The notes under the pieces were generated by a model. The model had not been told where the DNA came from, searched no databases, and saw only the letters and a program-made list of their open reading frames with translations. A stretch of DNA of 58,465 nt from Treponema sp. (GTDB taxonomy: Bacteria; Spirochaetota; Spirochaetia; Treponematales; Treponemataceae): the NCBI GenBank assembly GCA_022510905.1, contig JAFLSN010000015.1, positions 1-58,465 of the forward strand. The letters are read 5' to 3'. Below, piece after piece: positions 8,229 through 17,072 of this stretch. The first letter of the stretch is position 1; every line of letters starts with the position of its first letter. Made by a program: the position numbers and the translations under genes.

Positions 8229-9602
8229 TCAATGTCTATCCGGCGGCGAGGCTTTTGTAAATGGCGTATACAGTTTTTTCCGCAGCGCGATATATGCCAG
8301 CACGATGGCCGCCGCCGTAACCGCCCAACTGACCGGATACACAGCCATCAACGTGCTGAACGTTGGACGAATCTTGAATGCCGTGCAGACCCAACAAATT
8401 CTAACGCCGCAAATACCAACAACCGCGATCACCGCAGGAACGAGCGAATGCCCGAATCCACGGAGGCAGCCAGACATCACTTCTATCAAAACTGAAAGCA
8501 GATTGGCACCCACAATGTATGTGAGCCGAATTGTGCCATAATGAAGCACCTGTTCATCGCCGTTAAAAAGACTTAGCAGCCGGTGCCCCACCAGCAGAAT
8601 CAACAGCATAAGCACAAAGGTCAACGCCGCGTCCAGTAAAAGACATAAGCGCAAAATGCTCCTGCACCGTGCAAGAAGATGCGCACCGTAATTTTGGCCG
8701 ATAAAAGTGGTGCATGCCTGGCCAAACGCATTCACAATAAAATAAAGGAATATTTCAACATTAAACGCCGCAGATGATGCCGCCATGATGTCAGGGCCAA
8801 GACTGTTAATTGCAGACTGTATGCACAAATTTGAAAGTGAAAACACCATGCCTTGCACACCAGCCGGTACACCAATTTTTAAAATACTTACCAGTATGCG
8901 TCTGTTCAGCCTGAGTTTTTTGAAACGCACGCTAACGGGGCCATCGCGTTTCAAGAGAATAAGCAGAAGCAAAACCGCACTCATCAAGTTTGAAATTACT
9001 GTGGCAAGTGCCACGCCCTCAACGGTCATGTGCAGCACGCAGACAAAAAACACGTTGAGCGCCACATTCACCATGCCTGACACGGCAAGGCAGAAAAGCG
9101 GAGTCCGGGTATCACCTTGACTTCTAAAAATAGCAGCTTCAAAATTGTATAGCAGAATAACCGGCATGCCAGCGAGGTACACACGGAGATACCGCAAGGC
9201 CATAACGAACACCTCATCTGGAACGCCCAACAACCGCAGCAGCGGATAAGCGACGGCCTCTCCTATAAGCGCAATTCCCACTCCGCTGACAATCGGAAGC
9301 AGTACCGCCGTATGCACAGCATCCTGAATTTTTTGGTCACTGTGCTGGCCCGTGAAATTTGCAATGACCACATTGGCACCCAATGAAATTCCCAAGAACA
9401 AATTGACTATCAAACCAATGACAGGGCCATTGCATCCTACGGCGGCCATAGCATGTTTTCCTACCGCGCGGCCAATTACAACAATGTCGGCAGCATTGAA
9501 CAACTGTTGCAAAATTCCAGTTGCGGCAAGCGGCAATGCGAACAGCAAGATTTTGCTACCGAGCGGACCATTGAGCATATCGATTTCGCTGGTTTTGTTC
9601 AT
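8229..9602 (-). CDS. MATE-family multidrug/Na+ antiporter
   Basis: About 457 aa with roughly twelve hydrophobic segments in two homologous halves. The start, LNGPLGSKILLFALPLAATG followed by a QQLFNAADIVVIGR-like helix, is characteristic of DinF/NorM-type MATE proteins, which export cationic drugs or metabolites using Na+ or H+ gradients. The ATG at 9602 was chosen over an upstream in-frame start because the longer N-terminus is atypical and AGAGG lies about 12 nt upstream. Stand-alone gene; substrate unknown. Confidence 0.92.
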   Translation of the reverse strand: MNKTSEIDMLNGPLGSKILLFALPLAATGILQQLFNAADIVVIGRAVGKHAMAAVGCNGPVIGLIVNLFLGISLGANVVIANFTGQHSDQKIQDAVHTAVLLPIVSGVGIALIGEAVAYPLLRLLGVPDEVFVMALRYLRVYLAGMPVILLYNFEAAIFRSQGDTRTPLFCLAVSGMVNVALNVFFVCVLHMTVEGVALATVISNLMSAVLLLLILLKRDGPVSVRFKKLRLNRRILVSILKIGVPAGVQGMVFSLSNLCIQSAINSLGPDIMAASSAAFNVEIFLYFIVNAFGQACTTFIGQNYGAHLLARCRSILRLCLLLDAALTFVLMLLILLVGHRLLSLFNGDEQVLHYGTIRLTYIVGANLLSVLIEVMSGCLRGFGHSLVPAVIAVVGICGVRICWVCTAFKIRPTFSTLMAVYPVSWAVTAAAIVLAYIALRKKLYTPFTKASPPDRH

Positions 9603-9685
9603 ACTGGAGCCTCTGTAATGTATATTGCCCAACTATAGCAAAATTACGCGCCATTTACAATGTTTTGGAAAAAGTAGTCGAAGTT

Positions 9686-9810
9686 AAAATCAGACGGTGC
9701 CATCTGTGCGGCTGATTTTAAACGTTCATTTCGCCACTATTCGCAGCAGGGCTTAAAGCCAGGCTCTGGCTTCATGGAAGCATGGTATGTACCCTTTCCG
9801 CACGAACCAA
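9686..9810 (+). repeat. Dispersed mosaic repeat, copy with AAAATCAG hairpin module
   Basis: It ends with the family right-end module GGTATGTACCCTTTCCGCACGAA and begins with an AAAATCAG/CTGATTTT inverted repeat. The same combination, inverted, occurs at about 52830-52935. It lies between two leftward genes. Confidence 0.75.
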
Positions 9811-9852
9811 CAGAAGCAAACAAAGTGGCGGTAAACCATTCAGCATGAACTT

Positions 9853-10386
9853 TCACTGCCGTGGCTTTGTGTATTTGTAGAATTTTGGAGCACGATGACT
9901 TATGTGCCAATTACCATTAAAAAATCCGTTTTGGTTTGCAACAGGACTCACAAAAATTACTTTGAGCTGTGTTCCAGTTTTGTATATAAAAGTATTCGAC
10001 TGCCACTGCGTTTTTGGCGCGGCGCTACCTTCCGGCCAGTTCACCTGATAGTCACGCGGGGTGTATACTGAAATGCGGTAGGTGCCGGGTTTTAAAAGCA
10101 AATGGAGCACTGCCCCACCTGTAAAACAGCCGTCAAAATAGGTGTGCAAAACCTTGGGCTCGCCCCGCCAGTCAAGATCACGAAGCTCATAGTACCAGGA
10201 ATAAGAAAGATGGATTATGCTTTCAGAGGCATCATGCCCGTCCAAGTCCTGCACCGAAAGCAAACAAGGAATATCATTGAGTGAACCAAAATTTTCTGGG
10301 CGGTAAATTTCAAGCGCATATAGTTTATGCCATGTCAACACCAGCATAAAAAGAAAAAAAAGTGCTTTTCGCTTTTTATTCAGCAT
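9853..10386 (-). CDS. Secreted hypothetical protein
   Basis: 177 aa with a positively charged N-terminus and a hydrophobic segment (about residues 8-24) ending near LYALE, a plausible Sec signal peptide without a lipobox Cys. The mature part is rich in Tyr, Trp and Pro and contains a GTYRISVYTP strand reminiscent of carbohydrate-binding or beta-sandwich folds, but no family is recognised. It begins 10 bp after the stop of the permuted-NlpC/P60-like lipoprotein gene, so the two are co-transcribed and may act together at the envelope. A weak Shine-Dalgarno (GGACT) precedes the ATG. Confidence 0.7.
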   Translation of the reverse strand: MLNKKRKALFFLFMLVLTWHKLYALEIYRPENFGSLNDIPCLLSVQDLDGHDASESIIHLSYSWYYELRDLDWRGEPKVLHTYFDGCFTGGAVLHLLLKPGTYRISVYTPRDYQVNWPEGSAAPKTQWQSNTFIYKTGTQLKVIFVSPVANQNGFFNGNWHISHRAPKFYKYTKPRQ

Positions 10387-10396
10387 GAACAGTCCG

Positions 10397-11338
10397 TTAG
10401 TTCAACACTTGTTCGCTTGCAACGTCGGCGCTTACCACCTGTGTTTTATCAAGCGACAGATACGGCAAAAATGCAGTGTTTTGACTGGCAAATTCATATG
10501 AAGCCCGCTCATAATCCTCCCATGAGGATCTGAACAGATATTCTACGCCCGGGATGGCCGCAATATCGGTGACCGTCATATACCGGTAATCGATGTTGTA
10601 TGCTTCAAAAAAGTCGTGCACGCTCTGCACAGCCTCATTCAGAATATAGGATACAAATGTTGAACACACAAAACGCTTCTCAGGATTGATTTCTTCTGCT
10701 GGCCCCACGGGCTTGTGCTTTGCATGAATCGTGTTAAAACGTTCAAGCGGCTGATTTTTTTTGGTGGTAAAAAAACTTCGTTTTACTGAACGGGTGGCTA
10801 CGGGGAAAATTTTTGCAGGGTCATACGTGGCCAGTTCATTTTCAACAAGAAGGCGCTTGGCCTTGTTGTATTCTTCCGGAGTTACTTTGAGCGCATATAC
10901 AATCTGTTCAGACCTTTCAACATCGCACCTGCTCATATAATCGTTGGTCGATATATTAGTGCAATGCTCCACATTCAGTTCGGGCCAGCCACCCTGCGTG
11001 AGTCCATAAAAATTGTCCTGCAACGAAAATCCGATGCTGGCATGGCTCGCATAAAAATCATTCACTTCCGTAATTTTAACGCAAAATTTAAGCAGATTGG
11101 CAATATAAAACGGGTTTGAATACACCGGCTCATACAGACGAATAAAAATGTAGGTGTCTTCCGCAGCGCTTGGTATATCATATTCAAGGTATTTGAAAAT
11201 ATTTTCTTCTTGAACATAACGTGAATTTTTAGAAATGCCATTGGTAGTCCGGCAACCTGCAAGCAGTAGAAACAACACTGCCATGACACAAAGAAAATAA
11301 AATCTTTTAAAACCTTTATGCTTATGCACCTGTTCCAT
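10397..11338 (-). CDS. Lipoprotein with permuted NlpC/P60-like (YiiX-type) fold
   Basis: About 313 aa. Signal peptide with lipobox LLLAGC (Cys near residue 29). The order of likely catalytic residues, His in SHASIGFS first and Cys in FVCSTFVSYIL in the C-terminal half, matches circularly permuted papain-like NlpC/P60 proteins that act as envelope amidases or lipases. The ATG at 11338 is preferred over a longer ORF because it follows CAGGA and starts a clean signal peptide. It precedes the secreted protein by 10 bp and follows the EIIA-like gene by about 54 bp on the same strand. The family call is from motif layout, not a search. Confidence 0.68.
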   Translation of the reverse strand: MEQVHKHKGFKRFYFLCVMAVLFLLLAGCRTTNGISKNSRYVQEENIFKYLEYDIPSAAEDTYIFIRLYEPVYSNPFYIANLLKFCVKITEVNDFYASHASIGFSLQDNFYGLTQGGWPELNVEHCTNISTNDYMSRCDVERSEQIVYALKVTPEEYNKAKRLLVENELATYDPAKIFPVATRSVKRSFFTTKKNQPLERFNTIHAKHKPVGPAEEINPEKRFVCSTFVSYILNEAVQSVHDFFEAYNIDYRYMTVTDIAAIPGVEYLFRSSWEDYERASYEFASQNTAFLPYLSLDKTQVVSADVASEQVLN

Positions 11339-11392
11339 TTTAACTATCCTGTGGAGCATCATTATAATAAAAACCACAGGAAATGCCAATAC

Positions 11393-11836
11393 CTATATGC
11401 GGATACCAAAATGTTTAAGGTGCTCATCCAAAACCGAAAGAACATCCTCCGGGGATTGGGCCTCCAGCATACAGGCTTTAACATCAGTGTCTTCAAGAAC
11501 TTCCACAAGCGCGCCAAGATGCTTTAGGTTGTGCGGTGTGGCCCTGTTCCATGCAACAAGCATATAGATTTTTTTGTGCGGAACAATGCCAACCGCGGCA
11601 CAAAAATCAGAAACGCCTTCTGTCATGGCATGGGAAACAATTATATCGGCCTCAAGCTGCGGCGAAGAATGCCGCATACGTTCACAAACATCTAAATACA
11701 CCTGCTCTTTGTTGGCAACCTGACCAGTCATGGCCAGCAAATCAAGCAAAGCTCTACTCTGCTGTTCAAGCGAATCATCTATAAAACTTGTGGACACAGC
11801 TTGCGCCGTTATCCAAGCGGAACGGATATGTGTCAT
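11393..11836 (-). CDS. PTS EIIA type-2 (PtsN-like) domain protein
   Basis: About 147 aa, the length of a lone EIIA-Fru/Ntr domain. The segment DIIVSHAMTEGVSDF resembles the PHAR phospho-His site (PH replaced by SH), and HNLKHLGALVEVLED matches the conserved HL..L..L helix. Such domains take phosphate from HPr or NPr and either pass it to sugar permeases or regulate K+ and nitrogen metabolism. No other PTS gene lies on the replicon, so a regulatory or orphan role is inferred. The start follows GAGGAGC. It is the third gene of a leftward run (acetylesterase, small membrane protein, EIIA-like, lipoprotein, secreted protein). Confidence 0.6.
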   Translation of the reverse strand: MTHIRSAWITAQAVSTSFIDDSLEQQSRALLDLLAMTGQVANKEQVYLDVCERMRHSSPQLEADIIVSHAMTEGVSDFCAAVGIVPHKKIYMLVAWNRATPHNLKHLGALVEVLEDTDVKACMLEAQSPEDVLSVLDEHLKHFGIRI

Positions 11837-11928
11837 TTTTTTGCTCCTCAAAATTCCGCAGATGGCACAAACGGAAGGTGTACCATCAATCGGCATAAAA
11901 AATCTGTTTCGGTTTTAAAGAGGAGCGT

Positions 11929-12291
11929 TTACAAAACGGTTTGTTGCGCTATAATCGATTTTATGTATTTTGTGAGGCAGAATAATTTTGAGTGAATGAT
12001 GCGGCAGAATGAATCGCATGACGGCAGGGCAAATCCCAGCGAAAGAAAAAGAAAAATAAACACCGTATGCCAAGAAACACATGGCAGCCCCTGAAACTTC
12101 GGTTCCTTTTTTTGCGCTTCCAGCAATGGAATCGCCGCAGCGTTTACGCACAGGACAGAATCCCCTGCGATGGCGCAAATCATATTTCGGCAGTTACGCT
12201 GCATCAAAAGCGCCTGATAATTCCACTGTAGGCAGAATGCGAGGACAATAGCGCTTGTTAGCATGCAACGACGCAGCGTTACCGATTTCAT
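11929..12291 (-). CDS. Small putative membrane protein
   Basis: About 120 aa from the ATG at 12291. It has two clear hydrophobic segments, near residues 9-26 and again near 85-103 (HTVFIFLFLSLGFAL), giving a hairpin topology. No family is recognised. It starts 45 bp after the stop of the SGNH hydrolase on the same strand and ends 93 bp before the EIIA-like gene. There is no strong Shine-Dalgarno, and several Cys residues are scattered through it, so a spurious ORF cannot be excluded. Confidence 0.4.
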   Translation of the reverse strand: MKSVTLRRCMLTSAIVLAFCLQWNYQALLMQRNCRNMICAIAGDSVLCVNAAAIPLLEAQKKEPKFQGLPCVSWHTVFIFLFLSLGFALPSCDSFCRIIHSKLFCLTKYIKSIIAQQTVL

Positions 12292-12335
12292 GTTTTTATA
12301 ATAGCAGACCACACAGGAATATGCAACCACATTTA

Positions 12336-13946
12336 TTACTGTGTTCTGAATGGAGAAAGCGGAAGCCCGTTCTTTCCAAAAATGGTGATTGGCCCGTAGT
12401 TGTACCATGCATACCGAGCAAAAACAGGCCGCGCCACTTTTTGGGAGTACAAGGCGATTGCGTTCGGGATGCCCTGGGCACCGCATTCAAATTTGGCAGG
12501 ATAAAAAACGCCGTCCGCGCCTGCAAGCTCAAATCCGGTAAAATCACGGGAAACGGTGTTGCCTTGCGATTTTTCAAGCTCAATGTAATGGTTCAGTGTT
12601 TCTTCATCAGGCTGAACAACAAAACCATCTTGGGCATAGTCAAACAGCAAAAGCATTTTTGTGTCCTGCGGAATGGCATACATCAACAGAGGCCCATTTA
12701 CATCCTGTGCTTCCGCCCGATTGTAGGCAAGCCACAATGCGGTATTTTCCATACGCTCAGCAAGCGTCTTTTTTGCCTTGGGATGAATATCATTATACGC
12801 GCCCAAATCAGCGGCACATACCATGCCTGTGTTGCGCACTGTTAAAAAAGTTTTGAACTGGGCTTCGCGGATAAGGCACCAGTTTTTAAAATCCCGGTCG
12901 GCAGCATATCGGTGCTGGGGAAGCTGCACAAATACGAACGGAAGGGTGTCGTCATGCCAGTCTTTTCGCCACTTCTGAATCAACGAACAAAAAAGCTTGT
13001 AGTAAAGCGTGGGTTTGTGGTCATCGCTTTCACCCTGATAATACAAAAAGCCTTTGAGCGTATATGGAACAACACGGCGCACCATGCACTGATACAATCC
13101 GTTTGGACGGTACGGATTTTTGTAACACATGGGGCCACGCCAGTCTTCTTCAAAAGGCCCTACACGTGCCGCGGCCTCATCATGGGTAAGCTCCGGATGC
13201 TCTTTTAAAAGTCCAGCAACGCGAGCCTCCCATTCGTTATGGCGCATTTGGAAGGCTTCGTATTCCAGACGCTGCTGCTCCTGCGATCTTCCTGCGACAG
13301 CCTGCTCATAATCAACCAAGTATGAAGCAAGCTCGCAATCACCGGAAAGCTGGTCGCGATCAACCCAGGAGCTAGCTGATGTTCCACCCCAATTACAACC
13401 AATTATTCCCACCGTAACGCCCAGATCAGCCGCCAGCTTTTTTGCAAAAAAATATCCCACCGCAGACCATGTTTCAGGATTTCCGTGTCTCCATGTCTGC
13501 CAGCAGTTTTTCTGTTCCTGTTCATAAAAATATTCATCTTGATATTGCAGTTTTTGGGTGCAGTAAAAACGCACGGCAGAGTCTGTTTCGGACTGCAATT
13601 CACGTGGGCCTTCGATGCAGTTTGCCAGTTCCAATTCCATGTTTGACTGCCCACCTGCAAACCAAACCTCGCCCACCGCGACATCGGAAAATGTTTTAGA
13701 AAATCCAGCCTGGTCACACCGCACCGCAAGGCACAAATGCTCCTGCGCCTCCTGCGGCATGAGCACTGCATTCCACACGCCGCCAACAACGGAGGAAACG
13801 GCATGTGCACATACACTTCCATCTTTGTGCATGAGCTGCACTTCAACGGTTGCCCCATCGGGGCCTTGTCCAAACACCGCAATGGGTTTATGGCGCTGCA
13901 ATACGCAATGGTCAGAAAACACGGCGGCAACGGAACAGTCTGTCAT
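12336..13946 (-). CDS. SGNH hydrolase, sialate O-acetylesterase family
   Basis: About 536 aa. Block I GGQSNMELE supplies the nucleophilic Ser, a Gly/Asn-containing segment follows (GIIGCNWGGTSASSW), YYQGESD is the family block III, and D-x-H in NDIHPKAK supplies the acid and base. Members remove O-acetyl groups from sialic acids or acetylated plant polysaccharides. No signal peptide is seen, so it acts in the cytoplasm on imported sugars. The ATG at 13946 is chosen because GGAGGA precedes it; the in-frame ATG at 13958 overlaps that ribosome site. First gene of a leftward run with its own promoter. Confidence 0.87.
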   Translation of the reverse strand: MTDCSVAAVFSDHCVLQRHKPIAVFGQGPDGATVEVQLMHKDGSVCAHAVSSVVGGVWNAVLMPQEAQEHLCLAVRCDQAGFSKTFSDVAVGEVWFAGGQSNMELELANCIEGPRELQSETDSAVRFYCTQKLQYQDEYFYEQEQKNCWQTWRHGNPETWSAVGYFFAKKLAADLGVTVGIIGCNWGGTSASSWVDRDQLSGDCELASYLVDYEQAVAGRSQEQQRLEYEAFQMRHNEWEARVAGLLKEHPELTHDEAAARVGPFEEDWRGPMCYKNPYRPNGLYQCMVRRVVPYTLKGFLYYQGESDDHKPTLYYKLFCSLIQKWRKDWHDDTLPFVFVQLPQHRYAADRDFKNWCLIREAQFKTFLTVRNTGMVCAADLGAYNDIHPKAKKTLAERMENTALWLAYNRAEAQDVNGPLLMYAIPQDTKMLLLFDYAQDGFVVQPDEETLNHYIELEKSQGNTVSRDFTGFELAGADGVFYPAKFECGAQGIPNAIALYSQKVARPVFARYAWYNYGPITIFGKNGLPLSPFRTQ

Positions 13947-14008
13947 AAAATCCTCCATAAAAAATCTGGCATAAGACCACAGGCAAAAAATATTCGCCCA
14001 TTACATAA

Positions 14009-14037
14009 ATCATAAAGCTGATAAAGAAAAAGTGCAA
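14009..14037 (-). promoter_or_regulatory. Promoter of the acetylesterase gene
   Basis: Minus-strand TTGCAC and TATGAT separated by 17 bp, about 60 bp before the ATG. It lies back to back with the ABC-3 transporter operon promoter. Confidence 0.6.
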
Positions 14038-14060
14038 TGCATTTTGTATATCGCGAGGTA

Positions 14061-14089
14061 TGGATTTTTTTAAACCCGCGTGGTAGACT
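14061..14089 (+). promoter_or_regulatory. Candidate leaderless promoter of ABC-3 transporter operon
   Basis: TAGACT at 14084-14089 ends 6 nt before the ATG at 14096; a weak -35 (TGGATT) lies 17 bp upstream. No Shine-Dalgarno precedes the ATG. Confidence 0.4.
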
Positions 14090-14095
14090 GTCCGC

Positions 14096-15130
14096 ATGTA
14101 CACGGATCCACTTCCTGCTGGCATAACGTTGCAGGTATACACCAGAGACCGGCTGATTTTTTCCAGCGGAGGAAAATGGCTGCTACCGTTATTTGAATTG
14201 GAACAGTTCCTGGCAGCTTACAAAGGCCCGCGCGAACTTTTAAGCATACACGACACAGCCATTGGAAAAGCAGCTGCCGTGCTGCTGGCGCGAATGGGCG
14301 TGGAGCGGATCCATGCAAATGTTGCAAGCCTTCTCGCTGTGGAATATATAGAGCATTTAAAACCAAACCAATCTATTCAGATTTCTTATGACACTTGCGT
14401 GGAACGGCTTCTGTGCGCCACCGAAAGCCAACTTGCACCATTGACTGACAGCGACACAATGTACACTTTGCTGCGCCAACGTGCCAAACTGGTTGAAGGC
14501 GTAAGCGTTGAAGCCAAACAGGTAACCGCCCCATTTGGAGCCGTAAAGAATCTCTCGTTTTCTTTGGCTGCGGGTGACAAACTTCTGGTAATGGGGGAAA
14601 ATGGCGCGGGAAAAACCACGTTGCTAAAAATCCTTGCCGGCATGATAAAGCCAAGCGCAGGAAAAATCCTCATTGAAGGAATGGCCCCCACTGCCCTGCC
14701 CGCCCGCACCATCGGTTACATTCCTCAACAACTGGACGAGCCCACATTCAGTCTTTCTGTTGAAGAAGTGGTTGGACTCGGAATACCTCGTGGAACTCCG
14801 TTAGCGTCAGAACGCATTCAAGAAGCATTGACCCGAACAGGTGCGGCGGCGCTTGCAAAACGGAGCATGGCGCATTTGAGTGGCGGCGAAAGGCAAAAGG
14901 TTGCCATAGCCCGCTGTCTCGCACAGCATGCACGGCTGCTGCTGCTCGACGAGCCTACAGCCGCGCTTGACACAGAAAGCCGCACCACGGTGATTTCTAT
15001 TTTGCGCTCTCTTTCTCTTTCTGAAATTCCTACAATTATCGTGGTGACCCATGACAAAGAACTTGAAACATTATGCGGATGGCATACACTTCGTCTAAAC
15101 CCAAACCCGGGGGCTGCGCCCCATGCATAA
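14096..15130 (+). CDS. DUF1893-ABC ATPase fusion (ZnuC-like)
   Basis: 344 aa in two parts. Residues 1-115 resemble DUF1893 (a deaminase-like fold), with SIHDTAIGKAAAVLL and the following VxRIHANVASLLAVEY segment matching its conserved core. Residues 140-344 are an ABC ATPase: Walker A GENGAGKTT (168-175), signature LSGGERQ, Walker B LLLLDEPTAAL and switch THD. The ATPase is closest to ZnuC-type metal-importer subunits and energises the permease encoded next. DUF1893 is usually a separate small protein; the fusion may add a ligand-sensing or enzymatic role. The stop overlaps the permease start by 8 bp. Confidence 0.85.
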   Translation: MYTDPLPAGITLQVYTRDRLIFSSGGKWLLPLFELEQFLAAYKGPRELLSIHDTAIGKAAAVLLARMGVERIHANVASLLAVEYIEHLKPNQSIQISYDTCVERLLCATESQLAPLTDSDTMYTLLRQRAKLVEGVSVEAKQVTAPFGAVKNLSFSLAAGDKLLVMGENGAGKTTLLKILAGMIKPSAGKILIEGMAPTALPARTIGYIPQQLDEPTFSLSVEEVVGLGIPRGTPLASERIQEALTRTGAAALAKRSMAHLSGGERQKVAIARCLAQHARLLLLDEPTAALDTESRTTVISILRSLSLSEIPTIIVVTHDKELETLCGWHTLRLNPNPGAAPHA

Positions 15131-15941
15131 CCCGGCATTACTTTTTATGCTGGCACCGATTACACGCGGACTGTGCGCAATGGTACTTTCAGGCCTCTGC
15201 TTTCCACTGTGCGGTGTGATGGTGCTCAGGCTAAACATGATGAACCTGCGTTTTTTGCTCATGCATGGAGTGCTACTTGGGGGGGCCGTGGCACTCGCCC
15301 TTCAGCTTCCAACGGTACCTGTAACAATTGCGGTAAACCTTGTTTTGGTGGCGGTGCTGCTTTTTTCCGCGCAAAAAAGTCAAACTGGATTTGGCGGCGC
15401 GTCATCGGCAACAATGGTCATCAGCATGGCAGCAGCTTCACTCATCATGCACGTGACAGATGTTCCAGCAAAAGATACGCTGGATCTGCTGTGGGGAAGC
15501 CCGTTTGCACTCAGCAACGTAGATTTGCTTGCACTCGGCACACTCTTTGCTTTGGTAGTGCTTTATTTTATTACACACTTCAAAACCATCCTTGCCATTT
15601 TTTACAACCGCGACATTGCACGCTCACTGGGAATATCAGTGCACGTGCACTACACGCTCATGGTGGTGCTGGTGGCTCTGGTAGTCGCCGTGGCCATGAA
15701 ACTGCTGGGGGCGTTTTTGATTGATGCGCTACTCATTCTTCCTGTACTCGTTGCGGAATGCCACGGCATACAAAAGCTGTGCCTCCGCTCAGCGCTAACG
15801 GGCTTGTCCAGCGCAATCGCCGGATACACGCTGGCCGTTGCATTCAACCTGCCACCTGGCGCAACCATTGCAGGAACAGCGGCAATTCTGTATGGAACCA
15901 GAAAGCTTTTGAATTTTATCCAAAACAAACCATATGTATAG
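15123..15941 (+). CDS. ABC-3 family permease (ZnuB/TroC-like)
   Basis: 272 aa with about eight hydrophobic helices. The family's conserved region LGAFLIDALLILPVLVAE and the GATIAGTAAILYG segment near the C-terminus fit ZnuB/TroC inner-membrane channels for zinc or manganese. It is translationally coupled to the ATPase (8-bp overlap) and followed 156 bp later by the binding-protein gene. Substrate should be treated as unproven because the binding protein is atypical. Confidence 0.88.
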   Translation: MHNPALLFMLAPITRGLCAMVLSGLCFPLCGVMVLRLNMMNLRFLLMHGVLLGGAVALALQLPTVPVTIAVNLVLVAVLLFSAQKSQTGFGGASSATMVISMAAASLIMHVTDVPAKDTLDLLWGSPFALSNVDLLALGTLFALVVLYFITHFKTILAIFYNRDIARSLGISVHVHYTLMVVLVALVVAVAMKLLGAFLIDALLILPVLVAECHGIQKLCLRSALTGLSSAIAGYTLAVAFNLPPGATIAGTAAILYGTRKLLNFIQNKPYV

Positions 15942-15970
15942 TCATATAAAATGAAAAAAAATTGCACACG

Positions 15971-15983
15971 GCATAAATTATGC
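15971..15983. promoter_or_regulatory. 13-bp palindrome upstream of the binding-protein gene
   Basis: GCATAAATTATGC is a perfect palindrome in the 156-bp gap before the binding-protein gene, in an A+T-rich stretch with possible promoter hexamers. Palindromes of this kind serve as operators for Fur/Zur/DtxR-type metal regulators; that role is only a guess here. Confidence 0.3.
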
Positions 15984-16097
15984 ATCACACAATTCATATT
16001 GTACAATCAACACGCCTACAATGCGGAATCACTGTTCCACAGAAAAAAGGCATGTACTGACTACGCACAAACCGAATCTATATAAACAGGAGATTTT

Positions 16098-16880
16098 ATG
16101 AAACTTGCAAAATTAAACGGTATTGCATTCGCAGTTGTATGCTTGTGCATGGGAAGCTTATACGCTTTAGGAAAAAAAGACTATGCTGCATCAGCTGGCA
16201 CAAAAAACGCGGTAGTGGCTTCAACATCATGGACGGCGGCTTTTGCGGACCTCGCAGGCATAAACGATGTAACCACAATCGCTCCCACATCGCTACGCCA
16301 CCCTCCGGAATATGAGCTAACGGTGCAGGATTTGCAAACCATCGCAAGCAGTTCCGTTTTTATCTATGCAGGGTTTGAACGCATGATGCAGACCATCGGA
16401 ACTTCGGCGGGGGCCGCCAAGATGGTTCAGATTCCTTGCGACAATTCCATCGCGACTGTCCAACAAAACGCAAAAACACTTTCAGCATTGTTTCATACGG
16501 AGCAGCAAAGCGAACGGCGCGTACAAAAATATATTGAAGAAATTGAAGCTGCAAAAAAAACGTTGGCGGCATCAGGTCTTGCAAAAAAACGTGTTCTTTG
16601 CAACACAAACCAAACCTATCTGGCAGAAGACCTGGGTCTGAACATAGCGCAGACCTTTGGACCTGCGCCTGTTACATCGCTACAGATTGCAGACGCGGCA
16701 ACTGAACAATACGACATAATTATCGACAATATCCATAATCCAGTAGGAAGTCCGCTTGCGGAAGTGACGCCACAGGTCCTGTACCTAACCTGGCGGAATT
16801 TTCCCGAGCAAGTGGAAAAAGACGCTCTGCTCAACATGGTGCGGCAAAACATTCAAACGTTGCTAAATGACAAAAACTGA
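16098..16880 (+). CDS. Atypical cluster A-I (ZnuA-like) solute-binding protein
   Basis: 260 aa with a signal peptide (hydrophobic to about residue 24) and then GKKDYAAS. The order of elements follows ZnuA/TroA: an HPPEYELTVQDLQTI strand-loop-helix, a long connecting helix and two lobes. The canonical ligands are largely missing: the usual PH-x-Y is HPPEY, the second-lobe His region reads CNTNQTY, and the third site reads IDNIHN. The His-rich loop of ZnuA is absent. It therefore binds its ligand differently or has another substrate. CAGGAGATTTT-ATG gives a strong ribosome site. Last gene of the three-gene transporter operon. Confidence 0.78.
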   Translation: MKLAKLNGIAFAVVCLCMGSLYALGKKDYAASAGTKNAVVASTSWTAAFADLAGINDVTTIAPTSLRHPPEYELTVQDLQTIASSSVFIYAGFERMMQTIGTSAGAAKMVQIPCDNSIATVQQNAKTLSALFHTEQQSERRVQKYIEEIEAAKKTLAASGLAKKRVLCNTNQTYLAEDLGLNIAQTFGPAPVTSLQIADAATEQYDIIIDNIHNPVGSPLAEVTPQVLYLTWRNFPEQVEKDALLNMVRQNIQTLLNDKN

Positions 16881-17050
16881 ATCAACACACCCCAACGCAA
16901 AAGCAAGGCTTCACACTGTGAAGCATAGTATGATTTTTCTGAAACCTGCCCTTTGAGCAGTGACAAAAAAGCCTTTAGCCCTTGCCGGGTGTGTTGTTCT
17001 TAATAAAGGCTTCGCAGAAGCACGGTATGTATCTTTTCCGCACGAATCAA
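16880..17050 (+). repeat. Dispersed mosaic repeat, near full-length copy
   Basis: It begins with the family left end (AATCAACACACCCC), carries the inner block GTATGATTTTTCTGAAACCTG and the GGGTGTGTTGTTCTT module, and ends with GGTATGTATCTTTTCCGCACG. CAACACACCC and GGGTGTGTTG are complementary, so the RNA would form a hairpin at the end of the transporter operon. Confidence 0.8.
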
Positions 17051-17072
17051 CTTCCAACTGCAAATGAAGCTG

